Assembly: GCA_005786805.1 (NCBI GenBank)
Contig: SYCV01000112.1
Coordinates: 1 to 64,000, forward strand
Direction of reading: 5' to 3'
Length of the DNA stretch: 64,000 nucleotides
Source: Planctomycetia bacterium
GTDB taxonomy: Bacteria > Planctomycetota > Planctomycetia > Gemmatales > Gemmataceae
Numbering within the stretch: the stretch's first letter is position 1; the number at the start of each line of letters is the position of its first letter. The notes beneath the pieces were generated by a model. The model was not told where the DNA came from. It made no database searches and saw only the letters and a program-made list of their open reading frames with translations. The position numbers and the translations under genes were made by a program. Positions 44,432 to 55,276 of the stretch are shown in pieces.

Positions 44432-46146
44432 GGTTGTTTGTCCGGAATGTTGTCGGGGGATTTTTTTCTTGGAAGGAACTTGTTTAAAATCAGTGCCATC
44501 CAGCAGGCGTAAGGTAGAAAATCGCCGATGACAGTGTAAAGGCTAAATCTGTTATCGATGGGAATCGAAGCTATCAATACGCCTTCGTTGGCTTTGAATT
44601 TATGCCAATCTGAAACGGGCAGGCTTTTTGAGTTTGGGCCGGGGTAATTGATTTTCCATAAGAAGTTGTTTGCCTTGTTGGTGACCTCGGTTGATTCAGG
44701 CTTTAAAATCTTTCCATTGCTATCGATCAGCGCGGAGATTCCCATATTTACGCTTCTTATGATGGATCTTCTGGTTTCGATCGCCCTGAACCTGGAAATG
44801 GCCAGATGCTGTTCATGCTCTTCGCTTCCCTTGAACCAGCCATCATTGGAAATGTTGATGAGGAAGTCTGGCTTGTTTTGTGATTTAAAAAAGCCAAGGG
44901 GGATCAATGGGTCGGTATCCTCATAGCATATGAGCGTGCCGAATTTACATGAACTTTTTTTGTCAGAACCGAAAGGGAATTCAATATTTGGATACCCCGC
45001 CCCCGAAACAATGCTGTATTCGAAATCGTATGGGGCAAGTTTTTTAAGCCATGGAAAAACATCCTTGAAAGGAATGAACTCGCCAAAAGGTACCCTGTGG
45101 ATCTTGTCATAGCGAAAGATCTTGTTTTCATCATTTGATACCAGTAATGCGGAGTTATACCTTTTTATTCCGGTGGGAGTAAGTTCCTGGGAGTTTAGCC
45201 CCAATAGAACCGAAGTGTTCCAGCGTTTTTTGACCTCGTCTCCCAGGCTTTTTTGGATTTGGGTTATGCGATTCCAATCAGCCGGGACTTTTTCCGGCTT
45301 CATGTCGGGGGAGATGCTATACCACTCCCTTGAATAGCTTGTTTCAGGCCAAATGATGAGGTCAGGGTTTGATGCTATGCACGCGTCAGAAAGTTGAAGG
45401 TATGGAGTGGAAGCCCCTTGGGTATCCGATTGATCGTTTCTGATGTTTTGGTTGACATTTCCTTGTAATGAAGCACATATGGGGCCGGGTTGTCCGATTC
45501 CTTGTGAAGTTCGATAAACGCCATAAGTAAGGGTGAATAATAGGAGGAGCAGTACATAAACCAACTGGGCTTTAAGAAATTTGTTTTTGTGGTTTATAAG
45601 AGCCCCTACCAGGAAACCATTGACGGTTGCCACTAGAAAAGAGACAGCGTAGGCACCGAACAAATCAGCTATTTGTATGATGCAGGGTGAATCGTGCTGG
45701 GTATGCGCTAGAAGATACCAGGAAAAACCGCCAAGAAAATTAGCGCGCAAATGTTCAAAAGCGATCCACCCCAAGGGAAAAGAAAAAATCAAAGGAATAT
45801 TTTTGAATTTGGAAATAATGAATAGGGCTGTAACAAAAAAAATGGTGCAGTAAATCGCCAGCCCAATCCAGGTAAAATACATCATCGGGTCGGCAAGCCG
45901 CATCCATTGAAGTGCTGGCGTGAAAAAGCAAAAACCGCATACCGATGCTGCCAGAAACTTGGTGGATGCTTGCACTTTACATTGCATAACATAAAGCATT
46001 GGCACCAGGGCGACCCATCCGAGGAATCCAAAGTTTTCCGGAAAATAAGACAGGTAAAGCAGCGTGCTTGAAAGAAAGCCAAGCCCGATGGCCCAGCCCT
46101 CGTTTTTTAATATCAAAAAAGCATCTTTAAATGATCTTGCTTCCAT
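44416..46146 (-). CDS. lnt: Apolipoprotein N-acyltransferase
   Basis: Membrane enzyme that adds the third acyl chain to lipoproteins. N-terminal ~200 residues hold about seven hydrophobic segments ('YLSYFPENFGFLGWVALVPML' is the family start). The nitrilase-like periplasmic domain has the catalytic triad: Glu in 'IWPETSYS', Lys in 'YDKIHRVPFGEFIPF' and Cys in 'GTLICYEDTDP'; 'NISNDGWF' and 'SRFRAIETRRSIIR' are also typical. The 576-residue length is slightly above average. A putative lipoprotein substrate is encoded at 10487-11290. Confidence 0.93.
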   Translation of the reverse strand: MEARSFKDAFLILKNEGWAIGLGFLSSTLLYLSYFPENFGFLGWVALVPMLYVMQCKVQASTKFLAASVCGFCFFTPALQWMRLADPMMYFTWIGLAIYCTIFFVTALFIISKFKNIPLIFSFPLGWIAFEHLRANFLGGFSWYLLAHTQHDSPCIIQIADLFGAYAVSFLVATVNGFLVGALINHKNKFLKAQLVYVLLLLLFTLTYGVYRTSQGIGQPGPICASLQGNVNQNIRNDQSDTQGASTPYLQLSDACIASNPDLIIWPETSYSREWYSISPDMKPEKVPADWNRITQIQKSLGDEVKKRWNTSVLLGLNSQELTPTGIKRYNSALLVSNDENKIFRYDKIHRVPFGEFIPFKDVFPWLKKLAPYDFEYSIVSGAGYPNIEFPFGSDKKSSCKFGTLICYEDTDPLIPLGFFKSQNKPDFLINISNDGWFKGSEEHEQHLAISRFRAIETRRSIIRSVNMGISALIDSNGKILKPESTEVTNKANNFLWKINYPGPNSKSLPVSDWHKFKANEGVLIASIPIDNRFSLYTVIGDFLPYACWMALILNKFLPRKKSPDNIPDKQPCSSS

Positions 46147-46198
46147 GTTTTACCGCCATTGGCAGATTTTATCTCGAGGGGCGTAAATGGGGTAGGTT

Positions 46199-47410
46199 TT
46201 AATAAGCTTGTTCTGTGGGTATCACTTGGATTAGATCTCCGGGATTGTGAGAAGTGGTGCCTTCCCTGCAAAGTAATAGCGCATTGCATTCTGATAGACC
46301 GTTTAGATCAGCCGATCCAAACCATTTTCCCGGCAATACCTTTAGTTGGTGCTGGTCAACAATTATTTTGGCTGGAAAGCATGTATCCCGGTCGCTTTGA
46401 TGGTGAAATGACTCCGCTATCGGAAGTTTGAGGATATTGGGGTGGCGATGTTTTTCCCCCTTGAGCGCGGCGATTGCCGGTGCGACAAAAAGATGAAAGC
46501 AAACAAATACACTGCATGGATTCCCCGGCAGGCCGAAGATTGGTTTTCCATTTTGGGCGACTGCGAATAAGAACGGTTTTCCCGGTTTGAGGTTGATCTT
46601 GTGGATAAGAATTTTCGCGCCTGCTTCAATCAACATATCAGGGACAAGATCGTATTTTCCCGCTGAGACTCCCCCGCAAAAAATTATGGCGTCAGAATTT
46701 ACGGCCTCATCTAGTAAGGAACGAATGTGTTTTTTGCAATCACCTGCGATTCCAAGATACTTGGGTAGTGCCCCAGTTACACCGCAAAGAGCCACAAGCA
46801 TCGGGCCGTTGCTGTTCCTGATTTGTCCACCTTTGGGCTTCATGTTAGCTTCAACCAATTCGGCGCCCGTGGAAATAATCGCAACTCTCGGGGCTGGTTG
46901 GGCCATTACAGATGTCTTGCCACATGCAGCGATAATGCCTGCGCGCTGGGGTGTGACCTTTGTTCCAGATTTTAAAAGTAGATCGCCTCGATGATATTCT
47001 TTTCCCAAAGGGAGGATATTCATGCCCCTTTTCCCGGTGGCAGGTTTAAATTGAATTGAATTCCCTGTATGGATGCATTCCTCCCTGGCAAAAACCGTGT
47101 CAGCGCCAACGGGAATGGGTGCACCTGTCATGATTTCAGCAGTAGTCCCCAAAGGAAGTTCAGCCGGACCTTGTGGGTTAGCTGGAATCTCCAAGCTGAG
47201 TGGTAATTTCCAGTTTCTGCTTTCAAGGTCATCGAACTTCACCGCGTAACCATCGACTATGCTTTTATCAAAGGGAGGGCTGTCATAATCCGCATATATA
47301 TCCTCGGCCAGGCATGTGCCAAGGATAGTGGATGACGCGGGACTGATTTCTGCTTGCAGAGGTGAAATCCGTGCAAGGATTGTTTCAAGCGCAACTTCAA
47401 TACTGGTCAT
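46199..47410 (-). CDS. moeA: Molybdopterin molybdenumtransferase
   Basis: Inserts molybdate into adenylated molybdopterin, the last step of molybdenum cofactor synthesis. Seen are 'DYDSPPFDKSIVDGYAV', 'GTTAEIMTGAPIPVGADTVF', 'RVAIISTGAELVE', 'IFCGGVSAGKYDLV' and 'GLPGNPCSVFVCFHLF', in the expected order over 403 residues. AGGG lies 8 nt before the ATG, 17 nt after the metH stop. No molybdoenzyme or other mo- gene is in the window. Confidence 0.95.
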   Translation of the reverse strand: MTSIEVALETILARISPLQAEISPASSTILGTCLAEDIYADYDSPPFDKSIVDGYAVKFDDLESRNWKLPLSLEIPANPQGPAELPLGTTAEIMTGAPIPVGADTVFAREECIHTGNSIQFKPATGKRGMNILPLGKEYHRGDLLLKSGTKVTPQRAGIIAACGKTSVMAQPAPRVAIISTGAELVEANMKPKGGQIRNSNGPMLVALCGVTGALPKYLGIAGDCKKHIRSLLDEAVNSDAIIFCGGVSAGKYDLVPDMLIEAGAKILIHKINLKPGKPFLFAVAQNGKPIFGLPGNPCSVFVCFHLFVAPAIAALKGEKHRHPNILKLPIAESFHHQSDRDTCFPAKIIVDQHQLKVLPGKWFGSADLNGLSECNALLLCREGTTSHNPGDLIQVIPTEQAY

Positions 47411-47427
47411 TTTCGAACCCTGCGAAA

Positions 47428-50400
47428 CTATTCTGAATCATAATTTAGATTTGGCGAGAGCCATCGCTCCGCTTCTGTGACGGAGATATTTTTTCTGATC
47501 GCGTAATTTTCAACCTGGTCGCGAGTGATCATGTCTACCGCGAAGTACCTGGCCTCATGGTGGCCGAAATAAAGACCGCTCACTGAAGCACCTGGATACA
47601 TTGCAAAACTCTCCGTCAAAGTGATCCCTGTGTTTTTTGTCACATCAAGCAGATTCCAAAGTTTCTCCTTTTCCGTGTGGTCGGGGCAGCTTGGATATCC
47701 ATACGCGGGACGGATTCCCTGGTATTTTTCCTCGATGAGTTCCTCGTTGGAGAATTTTTCCTGCAAGCCGAACCCCCAATCTTTCCTGGCCTTTTCGTGA
47801 AGATACTCGGCGAAGGCTTCAGCTAGGCGGTCCGCAAGGGCCTTAACCATGATCGAGGAGTAATCATCAAGAAGGTCCCTGGCAAAGTAATTTGCGAAAT
47901 CCTCAGCACCATCGCCCGCTGTGACCGCAAAAGCGCCAATATAATCAGCTTTCTTGGAACTCAAAGGTGCTATGTAATCCGCCAGGCTTTTGAAATTCTC
48001 CTGCCCTTCCCTTTCCCACTGTTGCCTGAGCATTGGGAATTTGAATTTAACCTTAGATCTTGAATCATCATCGAAAACCAGAATGTCATCACCCTCGGAG
48101 TTGGCAGGGAAAAAGCCATAAACCCCGTGCGCCTTGATCTTTTCCTCCTTGATCATCCGTTGAAGCAGGTTATTTCCCAATTCAAAAAGTTCCTTTGCCT
48201 GCCTGCCGGTTTCAGGGTCATTGAAAATGAATGGGTGCTTTCCCTTGAGTTCCCAGGAAAGGAAGAATGGAGACCAGTCTATGAATGGTATCAATTCGGT
48301 GAGGGGGAGGTTTTTCAGTACCTTTGTTCCAAGGAACGAAGGCTTTCCGGGAAAAGGCGAATCCCAGTTGATTTGAAAACGTCGCTTTAACGCCTCGCTG
48401 TAAGTGACTAACTTGCGTTCTTTTTTCTTGGCGAAGTTTGACCGTTCCCGCTCCTGGCTTTTCCGGTTCTCAGCATCCAAAACTTTTTTTGTCTCAGGCT
48501 TTAGCAGTTTCTCGACCACGCCGACGCTCTTGGACGCATCCTTCACATGAATAACAGGTTGATGGTAGCAGTTTGCGATTTTAACGGCAGTGTGCTTGGA
48601 ACTGGTGGTTGCACCACCTATGAGAAGCGGGATGTTGAATCCCTGTCTCTCCATTTCCTTGGCTACATGAACCATTTCACCCAATGACGGCGTGATAAGT
48701 CCTGATAGACCGATCATATCGACATTAAGAAGGCGTGCCTGTTCCAGGATTTTTTCGCAGGATACCATCACTCCTAGATCGATGGTTTCAAAATCATTGC
48801 AGTTTAAAACAACTGCAACAATGTTTTTCCCGATATCATGAACATCACCCTTGACTGTCGCGATGAGAACCTTTCCCCGGGATTTATGCACATTGCCTGT
48901 CGCTATTTTTTCAGCGGTCATCGCAGGTTCAAGGTAAGCGACGGCTTTTTTCATGACTCTGGCGCTTTTTACCACCTGGGGAAGAAACATTTTGCCGGAG
49001 CCAAACAGGTCTCCCACGGTGTTCATGCCATCCATGAGCGGCCCTTCGATGATGTGCAGGGGGCGCTCGTATATTTTCCTACATTCCTCGACATCTTGAT
49101 CAATGAAATCGATGATACCGTGAATCAGTGCGTATTTTAGCCTCTCTTTGACATTCGTCTCGCGCCAAGCCAGTTCCTTGGTTTCAGCCTTGTCTTTTTT
49201 ACCTAGTGTTTTGGCGAAATCCACGAGTCTTTCTGTGGCATCGGGTCTGCGGTTCAACAGGACATCCTCGACTTTTTCCAACAGGTCTTTTGGAATATCC
49301 TCGTAAACCTGAAGTTGGCCAGCATTGACAATGCCCATGTCCAAGCCGGATTTGATTGCATGATAAAGGAACGCGCTATTCATCGATTCGCGTACAAGTT
49401 CGAAATCCTTGCCCCTGAACGCAAACGACACATTGCTTACCCCCCCGCTTGTCTTGGCAAGAGGAAGAAGTTTTTTGAGCCTTCGGACCGCCTCAAAAAA
49501 TTCAACAGCATAGTTGGCGTGCTCTTCCATCCCTGTTCCGACAGTGAGTATGTTGGTGTCAAAGATGATATCAGTCGGATCGTATCCTGCTTTCTCGGTG
49601 AGTAACTTGTACGCTCTTTCACAGATTCGGACTTTGTCATCAGCGGTGACGGCCTGCCCCTGCTCATCAAAAGCCATGACGACAACCGCTGCGCCGTATT
49701 TGTGTATTATTCTGGCCTGTTCAAGGAACTTTTCCTCGCCCTCCTTGAGGCTGATGGAATTCACAACACCTTTCCCCTGGAGGCATTTGAGTCCGGCCTC
49801 TATGACAGCGAAATTTGAGCTGTCAACCATGATGGGTACTTCTGTTATATCCGGTTCGGATGCGAGCTGGTTAAGGAATCGGGTCATGGCTTTTTCGCCA
49901 TCGATAAGCCCCTCATCCATGTTCACATCAAGGATGTTAGCGCCGTTTTCAACCTGTTCACGGGCCACTTTTACGGCTTCTTCAAAGTTTCCTTCCTTGA
50001 TGAGGCGTGCAAATTTCTTGGAGCCAGTAATATTGGTTCGTTCGCCGATGGTGATAAAACCTGTGTTTTCGGTGATGGCCAGGGTTTTTGTTCCGCAGTA
50101 CCATGAATGAACCCCGAGAACATCCCTTCTTCTGGGGGAAATCCCCTCCACCGCCGTTGCGATTGATTTGATCCATTTAGGGTCGGTGCCACAGCATCCA
50201 CCCACAAAGTTAAGCCAGCCATTCTGGCAGAATTCCCGAAGTTGCTGGGATGTTTCCTCAATGGTTCCTTGGAAACCACCAAAGCCATCGGGCATCCCCG
50301 CATTGGGATAACAACTGATTTTAAACCTGGACATCTCCGATAGGGTTTCGATCGGGCCGCGCATCTGCTTGACTCCGACCGCGCAATTGAGACCGATGCT

Positions 50401-51135
50401 GATCGCATTCATGTGGGAGACTGAAGTATAGAAAGCCTCAACGGGTTGAGCGGACAGAGTGCGCCCATTGTCAAAGATAGTCCCCGAAATCATGACGGGT
50501 ATTTTGTTGCCTGTTTTTTCAAAGTAAGATGAGATTGCGAAAAGACACGCCTTTAATACAAGTGTATCGAATGAAGTTTCGGGAAGCAGGATGTCAACTC
50601 CTCCCTCTACCAAAGCCTCCACCTGGGTGTAATAATTCGCAACCATCTGGTCGAAAGTTATCTCTCGGGCGGCGGGATTGTTGACATCAACACCCAGGGA
50701 TAGGCTCTTCTTTGTGGGGCCGATGCTTCCCGCCACAAACCGGGGTTTCAATGGGGTTTTTCTGGTCATCTCATCCGCAGCTTCACGGGCTATACGAGCG
50801 GCGGCTATGTTTAATTCACGCACATGTTCCTGTAAATGGAATTCCTCCATGCAGATAACGCTTGTGTTGAAAGTGTTTGTCTCGATAATGTCCGAGCCAG
50901 CCTCAAGGTAGGCGGTGTGGATATTTTTAATCAGCTTTGGTTGGCTGAGACACATTATCTCAGTGCAATTTTTCAAAAGTACATTGTGATTTTTAAACCG
51001 CTCACCCCGATAATCTTCCTCGGTGGGTTCATGGGCGTAGATCATTGAACCCATCGCCCCGTCCAGCACGAGGATTTTTTTCTGTAAAAGTTCCTCGAGA
51101 ACTCCAGCACTATCCTTGATGATCGAATTTCCCAT
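47428..51135 (-). CDS. metH: Cobalamin-dependent methionine synthase
   Basis: Transfers the methyl group of methyltetrahydrofolate to homocysteine through B12. At ~1235 residues all four modules are present in order: homocysteine domain ('[11 protein letters not shown]', zinc Cys in 'GLNCAVG' and '[11 protein letters not shown]'), pterin domain ('[16 protein letters not shown]', '[12 protein letters not shown]'), B12 domain with the axial-ligand motif '[11 protein letters not shown]', and the activation domain ('[15 protein letters not shown]', '[14 protein letters not shown]'). I start it at 51135 (AAGG 5 nt upstream) rather than 51171. No B12 or SAM riboswitch was recognised upstream. Confidence 0.97.
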   Translation of the reverse strand: MGNSIIKDSAGVLEELLQKKILVLDGAMGSMIYAHEPTEEDYRGERFKNHNVLLKNCTEIMCLSQPKLIKNIHTAYLEAGSDIIETNTFNTSVICMEEFHLQEHVRELNIAAARIAREAADEMTRKTPLKPRFVAGSIGPTKKSLSLGVDVNNPAAREITFDQMVANYYTQVEALVEGGVDILLPETSFDTLVLKACLFAISSYFEKTGNKIPVMISGTIFDNGRTLSAQPVEAFYTSVSHMNAISIGLNCAVGVKQMRGPIETLSEMSRFKISCYPNAGMPDGFGGFQGTIEETSQQLREFCQNGWLNFVGGCCGTDPKWIKSIATAVEGISPRRRDVLGVHSWYCGTKTLAITENTGFITIGERTNITGSKKFARLIKEGNFEEAVKVAREQVENGANILDVNMDEGLIDGEKAMTRFLNQLASEPDITEVPIMVDSSNFAVIEAGLKCLQGKGVVNSISLKEGEEKFLEQARIIHKYGAAVVVMAFDEQGQAVTADDKVRICERAYKLLTEKAGYDPTDIIFDTNILTVGTGMEEHANYAVEFFEAVRRLKKLLPLAKTSGGVSNVSFAFRGKDFELVRESMNSAFLYHAIKSGLDMGIVNAGQLQVYEDIPKDLLEKVEDVLLNRRPDATERLVDFAKTLGKKDKAETKELAWRETNVKERLKYALIHGIIDFIDQDVEECRKIYERPLHIIEGPLMDGMNTVGDLFGSGKMFLPQVVKSARVMKKAVAYLEPAMTAEKIATGNVHKSRGKVLIATVKGDVHDIGKNIVAVVLNCNDFETIDLGVMVSCEKILEQARLLNVDMIGLSGLITPSLGEMVHVAKEMERQGFNIPLLIGGATTSSKHTAVKIANCYHQPVIHVKDASKSVGVVEKLLKPETKKVLDAENRKSQERERSNFAKKKERKLVTYSEALKRRFQINWDSPFPGKPSFLGTKVLKNLPLTELIPFIDWSPFFLSWELKGKHPFIFNDPETGRQAKELFELGNNLLQRMIKEEKIKAHGVYGFFPANSEGDDILVFDDDSRSKVKFKFPMLRQQWEREGQENFKSLADYIAPLSSKKADYIGAFAVTAGDGAEDFANYFARDLLDDYSSIMVKALADRLAEAFAEYLHEKARKDWGFGLQEKFSNEELIEEKYQGIRPAYGYPSCPDHTEKEKLWNLLDVTKNTGITLTESFAMYPGASVSGLYFGHHEARYFAVDMITRDQVENYAIRKNISVTEAERWLSPNLNYDSE

Positions 51136-51812
51136 TAGCCTTTTAAAAACTCCCCATGCATTGAAAATCAAGCGGTAAATCTATCAGTACCCACTCTGGA
51201 AGTATAGCGCAGTGGATTAAAAAACACATCGCCATAATTCAACCGTTTAGAATATTGAAGTGAAACAGAAAAAAGGATTTTCAAAATGAATAGTGAGGTT
51301 TTAAAAAGGTTCAAGCATTCGTAAAAACCTTGCGAAACTTTTAAGTCGTCCCTCGACCCCCGGCGAATCCATGCCGGCTTATCGCGGATCATCCATGACC
51401 CAGGTGACTTTTGCACGAATGCTTAAACCAATCTGGATGACAACATTAAATATTCAGCTGATTATGTCAACATCACTTGCAGCTGAAATCGCTAATGTAT
51501 TAAATGGAATGGACTTAGAGCATTTGCGAGAGATCGGATTTAAAACAAAAATTAAAGTCCAAAAAAAAATAAAGCCTCCACCTGTGCCGTTGAGCTCTTT
51601 TGAGAACCCGCATTTTAACGTTGGAATCCTCAGTCCTGAATTACGAATCCTTCTTCTTGGGAAGGCTTGCATGCTCCAGAATCCTTTTGGATTCCATCGG
51701 GTACTCTTATCGGTTCGCCAAAAGCAAGCTAGGTGACGAACACCGCAGAGGCGATATCATTATACTATAGTGTGGCTTTTTTCAAAACGCCTTTTAATTT
51801 TAGGAGCAATTC
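51136..51812. other. Gene-poor region upstream of metH
   Basis: 677 nt without a gene I can support. It should hold the metH promoter and that of the membrane protein at 51813. A plus-strand frame (51371-51736; a more reasonable start would be 51437) is open for ~100 residues and looks partly codon-like, but has no binding site, no recognised motif and competes with a minus-strand frame (51454-51672). A GC-richer patch (about 51350-51410) and a 6-bp hairpin gaatcc-tttt-ggattc (51679-51694) are the only structures seen. Confidence 0.45.
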
Positions 51813-52193
51813 ATGCCTTTTATCACAATTCTATTCGCGTTGGATTTGATTATCACAGGAATTGTGGGCTTTGTTGTCACGGGTAAGGAGCATATCACCG
51901 CATTGATCCCGGCTTTCATAGGCACTTTAATGCTTGTTCTTGGAGTTTTGGCATTTAATCCAAAATTGCGCAAGCATGTGATGCACGGTGCGGCATTGGT
52001 TGCAGTCCTTGGATTTTTAGGCACAATTTCAGGTTTGACCGATCTTCCCAAATTTCTTTCAGGGAACCTTGACGCTATTCAAAGACCCGCGGCATCAGTC
52101 AGTAAATTGATAACAAATCTTCTCATGCTTCACTTCGTTGTGATTTGCGTTATTTCCTTCATTGAAGCAAGGCTTGCAAGAAAGAATTCCTAA
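51813..52193 (+). CDS. Small integral membrane protein (126 aa)
   Basis: Four hydrophobic segments: residues 3-22, 29-47, 58-75 and ~100-118. No enzymatic motif. 'GKEHITALIPAFIGTLMLVLG' recalls conserved small membrane proteins of planctomycetes, but I cannot name a family. AGGAG lies 7 nt before the ATG, which supports the gene strongly. The stop is 18 nt from that of the convergent Dabb gene. Confidence 0.8.
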   Translation: MPFITILFALDLIITGIVGFVVTGKEHITALIPAFIGTLMLVLGVLAFNPKLRKHVMHGAALVAVLGFLGTISGLTDLPKFLSGNLDAIQRPAASVSKLITNLLMLHFVVICVISFIEARLARKNS

Positions 52194-52211
52194 AATTTAG
52201 TTTGACCATGG

Positions 52212-52523
52212 TTAAACATGGGAATCGAACACTCTGACTTTTTCCCAGTTTTCTTTGTTTTGGGCTATGAATTCATTGTGCGGAGCGCTCTCCTGATATA
52301 CATCATGGGCCGCGAGGTCCTTGAATACAACATGAAGGGCGACATCAAAATTGTGGTCATTAACATCCCTTTTGAGTTCCCGTGCCAGAATTCCAGCGGA
52401 AAAATAGATTATTCCCTCATGAGGCTTAAGGTATTTTAAACAGTCCGCAACCAATTTGTCTGATGCACTCTTGCTTGTGTCTTTTAATTTAAAATATACC
52501 ATGTGAGCCAGATTTTTTGACAT
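52212..52523 (-). CDS. Dabb (stress-responsive alpha/beta barrel) domain protein
   Basis: A ~103-residue protein made almost entirely of a dimeric ferredoxin-like Dabb domain: 'LAHMVYFKLKD' (first strand), 'LKYLKPHEGIIYFSAG', 'FDVALHVVFKDLAAHDVYQESAPHNEFI'. Role unknown; family members are small stress-related or ligand-binding proteins. The start at 52523 (MSKNLAHM) has AAGGGGA 6 nt upstream; the longer frame to 52604 lacks support. Confidence 0.87.
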   Translation of the reverse strand: MSKNLAHMVYFKLKDTSKSASDKLVADCLKYLKPHEGIIYFSAGILARELKRDVNDHNFDVALHVVFKDLAAHDVYQESAPHNEFIAQNKENWEKVRVFDSHV

Positions 52524-52821
52524 GACCATTCCCCTTGAATTTTTTGAAAAACCATTAAGTCGAATGTTACATTGGATGGTATGGAATGGAAAATGCAAAA
52601 TCATTAAAATTTATGATTGTGGGATCGGATCAAATAAGTTCGGTCACTAGAATAAGGCGATTCATGGTTGTTGCCGTGTGTTTAAAAAACATGGTGTTTT
52701 CTGGTGATTAAGAATTACAACTCTTCACTGGGAATTTGATGTTTTGCTTGTGAGATGAGTGGTCTTTTGCGGAGATTTTTTACACAGTACAAGGAAATGT
52801 TTGTTGGGGAATCTGAATTAA

Positions 52822-54636
52822 ATGGCAATTTTACTTCAAATAAAAAATGCTTCAAAAAGTTACGGAGAGCAAATCCTTCTTGATGAGGCGGATGCTTCGA
52901 TAACCGATAATGTGAAAGTTGGTTTCATCGGGCGAAATGGCGCCGGAAAAAGTACTTTGCTTCGCATTCTCCTTGGTGAAGAGGAATTGGATAATGGGGA
53001 GGTTATTCGCCATCCAAATCTTAGGCTTGGTTACCTGAGGCAGCATGACCCTTTTCATCAAGGTGAGACTGCGATGGATTTTTTGCAGCGAGAAAGCGGT
53101 CAGCCCGCCTGGAAATGTGGCGAGGTCGCTGGTCAGTTCGAGTTGAAGGGTGATTACCTGGATGGCCCCATTTCAAAACTTTCGGGCGGTTGGCAGACCA
53201 GGGTTAAACTCGCTGGTTTGCTCCTGATGGAACCCAATCTTTTATTGCTTGACGAACCCACCAACTTTCTTGATTTACGCACACAGATTCTTCTCGAGCA
53301 TTTTTTGGTTAATTACAAGGCGGCTTGCCTTATCGTCTCGCATGACCGCACTTTTTTGGGCGCGACATGTGACCATACTTTGGACCTTTCCATGGGTAAG
53401 CTTACCGCTTTTCCAGGAAAAGTTGACGCCTACCTTGGGTATCTGCAGGAAAAGAAACTTCATGATGAAAGATCCAACCAGGCAGTGCTTGCAAAAATGA
53501 AGCACCTGGAGGAATTCATTGCGAAAAACAAGGCGAGAGCCAGCACTGCCACGCTTGCTAAATCCAAGGAGAAGCAATTGGAGCGTCTCGAACTTACAAA
53601 AATCGAATCCGATCAGCCGGTAGCAAGAATCAGGCCCCCCCGGATCACCCCGCGTAAAGGACCGGCATTGCGCTGTAAAAACCTTGCCATCGGTTATCCC
53701 GAGCGGACTATCGCGTCCGATGTGAATTTGGAAATTGACCATGGCACACGAGTTGCGATTGTTGGCGATAATGGCCAGGGTAAAACCACATTCCTTCGTA
53801 CGATTGTGGATTCGCTCAAGCCTGTCTCAGGCGAGGTGAAGTGGGGGCATGGTTGTCAGATTGGTGTTTACGCGCAACATGTTTACACCAGCCTTTCTGA
53901 AAAGCAAACTGTTCTGGAGTATCTTTACCAGAGAGCCGCAAAAGGAAAGAAAGACCAGGATATCCTTGAGGTTGCTGGCTCATTTTTGTTTCGGGGAATG
54001 CATGTTAAAAAGCCAATTTCGGTACTTTCGGGTGGTGAGCGCGCCAGATTGTGCCTTGCCGGTTTGATGTTGAGCGACTTGAATATCTTGATTCTTGATG
54101 AGCCGGGTAACCACTTGGATGTGGATACTGTTGAATCCCTCGCCGATGCCCTCACCAATTATGAGGGAACAGTGATTTTCACAAGTCACGACAGGCATTT
54201 TACGAAGACGGTTGCGTCCTCGATTATCGAGGTGCGGGATAGCCGGGTCACGATTTATAGTGGGCAGTATGATAATTACCTTTACAAGGTTAACAAGGAG
54301 ATCGAAGCGGGGGAAAGAGAGTTGGCAAGTCAAAAAGCCAAAATACCCCAGACGGTTTCCAAGTCCGCAAAATCCTCAAAGCCTGAGATTGTTGAACCCA
54401 AGGTTGCTGTCAAGAGTGTTGATCGTGATCCTGAAAAAGAGATAAAGTTGGTTGAAAAAACAATAGCCCAGCTTGATGCCCAAAAGCGAAATATCAATGT
54501 GCAGTTGACAAAGGTTAGCGAAATCGAAGAGCTTGACCGACTGGAAAAAGAGTTGGTTGTTATTTCCGACAAACTCTCCGCTGCAGAGGATCTTTGGAGT
54601 CAACTGAATGACGAAATCCAGCAATTAGGGCTGTGA
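52822..54636 (+). CDS. ABC-F family ATPase (translation factor / resistance type)
   Basis: A 604-residue soluble protein with two complete ABC domains and no membrane part. First: Walker A 'GRNGAGKST', signature LSGGW, Walker B 'LLLLDEPTNFLD', His in SHDR. Second: 'GDNGQGKTT', LSGGE, 'ILILDEPGNHLD', His in SHDR. The linker 'KNKARASTATLAKSKEKQLERL' is the P-site tRNA-interacting motif of ABC-F proteins, which act on ribosomes. The last ~75 residues are a charged coiled coil as in Uup. The Glu-Pro-Gly (not Thr) in the second Walker B is a small oddity. Exact subfamily not decided. Confidence 0.93.
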   Translation: MAILLQIKNASKSYGEQILLDEADASITDNVKVGFIGRNGAGKSTLLRILLGEEELDNGEVIRHPNLRLGYLRQHDPFHQGETAMDFLQRESGQPAWKCGEVAGQFELKGDYLDGPISKLSGGWQTRVKLAGLLLMEPNLLLLDEPTNFLDLRTQILLEHFLVNYKAACLIVSHDRTFLGATCDHTLDLSMGKLTAFPGKVDAYLGYLQEKKLHDERSNQAVLAKMKHLEEFIAKNKARASTATLAKSKEKQLERLELTKIESDQPVARIRPPRITPRKGPALRCKNLAIGYPERTIASDVNLEIDHGTRVAIVGDNGQGKTTFLRTIVDSLKPVSGEVKWGHGCQIGVYAQHVYTSLSEKQTVLEYLYQRAAKGKKDQDILEVAGSFLFRGMHVKKPISVLSGGERARLCLAGLMLSDLNILILDEPGNHLDVDTVESLADALTNYEGTVIFTSHDRHFTKTVASSIIEVRDSRVTIYSGQYDNYLYKVNKEIEAGERELASQKAKIPQTVSKSAKSSKPEIVEPKVAVKSVDRDPEKEIKLVEKTIAQLDAQKRNINVQLTKVSEIEELDRLEKELVVISDKLSAAEDLWSQLNDEIQQLGL

Positions 54637-54790
54637 TTAGATTAAGATAAATCACTATTATTCAATAGTAGATATATTCTTGAATGATATTGTTTCCCTT
54701 ACTGTCTTGATTTACGCACCCTTACAAAGGGAAGGGTGTTAAAGTGCAAAATAGAATAGTTGCAGGGGAATTGGGCAAGGAAGTGTAGAA
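54637..54790. other. Convergent intergenic region after the ABC-F gene
   Basis: Contains two short hairpins: actatt/aatagt (54654-54669) and caccctt/aagggtg (54717-54738, 8-nt loop). Neither is followed by a proper T-tract, so termination here is unproven. No ORF seen. Confidence 0.4.
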
Positions 54791-54976
54791 TTAAGGTAAG
54801 TTTCGCATGGGTGATGCCTCTAATTCCTTGGCTTTCAATGCCGCCGCTTTTGTCGCTGCCCTTCGATCCAGTTCTTCGATTATGCCATTAAGAGACCGCT
54901 CGATAACCCTTTTCTTAGCCTGCGCTTTTGCCAGTCTGTACGCTGCTTCTTCGAACGCTTTTAATGTGTCATTCAT
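54791..54976 (-). CDS. Small helical hypothetical protein (61 aa)
   Basis: A 61-residue Ala/Lys/Arg/Glu-rich protein predicted as one or two long helices ('LKAFEEAAYRLAKAQAKKRVIERSL', given as pattern; 'LNGIIEELDRRAATKAAALKAKELE'). No family recognised. AGGGAA lies 7-8 nt before the ATG at 54976; the frame to 55090 lacks a binding site. The regular codon pattern and the binding site support it as real, but the evidence is modest. Confidence 0.6.
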   Translation of the reverse strand: MNDTLKAFEEAAYRLAKAQAKKRVIERSLNGIIEELDRRAATKAAALKAKELEASPMRNLP

Positions 54977-55086
54977 GAAAATTTCCCTAATCATTAATTG
55001 AGTTTTGATTTGATTGCCTTTAGCACATAATAACATAAAAATTCTCTTTTTAAGGTTGGAACCAGATTTTAATTTTAAAAATGATT

Positions 55087-55109
55087 GCATGCTAGCGTGC
55101 TTGTTTTTT
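55087..55109 (+). terminator. Possible weak plus-strand terminator
   Basis: GCATG (55087-55091) and CGTGC (55096-55100) pair over 5 bp with one G-T pair and a CTAG loop, followed by ttgtttttt. The stem is short and the nearest plus-strand gene ends 450 nt upstream, so this is only a candidate. Confidence 0.3.
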
Positions 55110-55251
55110 ATACACCGAAATTGAACTTATATGTAATTAGAAAACAAACAGTTAAAAGTGATTTTGCAGTAAGAGATTAATGCAGCCAAATAAATACAAT
55201 AAAAAATTCTTTGAGATTACCAAAAATCATAATGAAGCGATCATTGTCGTT

Positions 55252-55276
55252 ATCTGATTTGATTGAGAAATCAGAT
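55252..55276. repeat. Perfect 9-bp inverted repeat
   Basis: ATCTGATTT (55252-55260) and AAATCAGAT (55268-55276) are exact reverse complements around a 7-nt loop, followed on the plus strand by ttt. It may be an AT-rich hairpin or a binding site; neither flanking gene explains it. Confidence 0.45.

Noticed and set aside
51136-51420. Cobalamin or SAM riboswitch before metH
   Set aside because: No B12 box (GCCACTG-like) or SAM aptamer core was found by eye; a covariance search could still change this.
51371-51736. Open plus-strand frame of 121 residues upstream of the small membrane protein
   Set aside because: No ribosome binding site, no recognisable motif, and a competing frame on the other strand. 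It is mentioned only as part of the gene-poor region.
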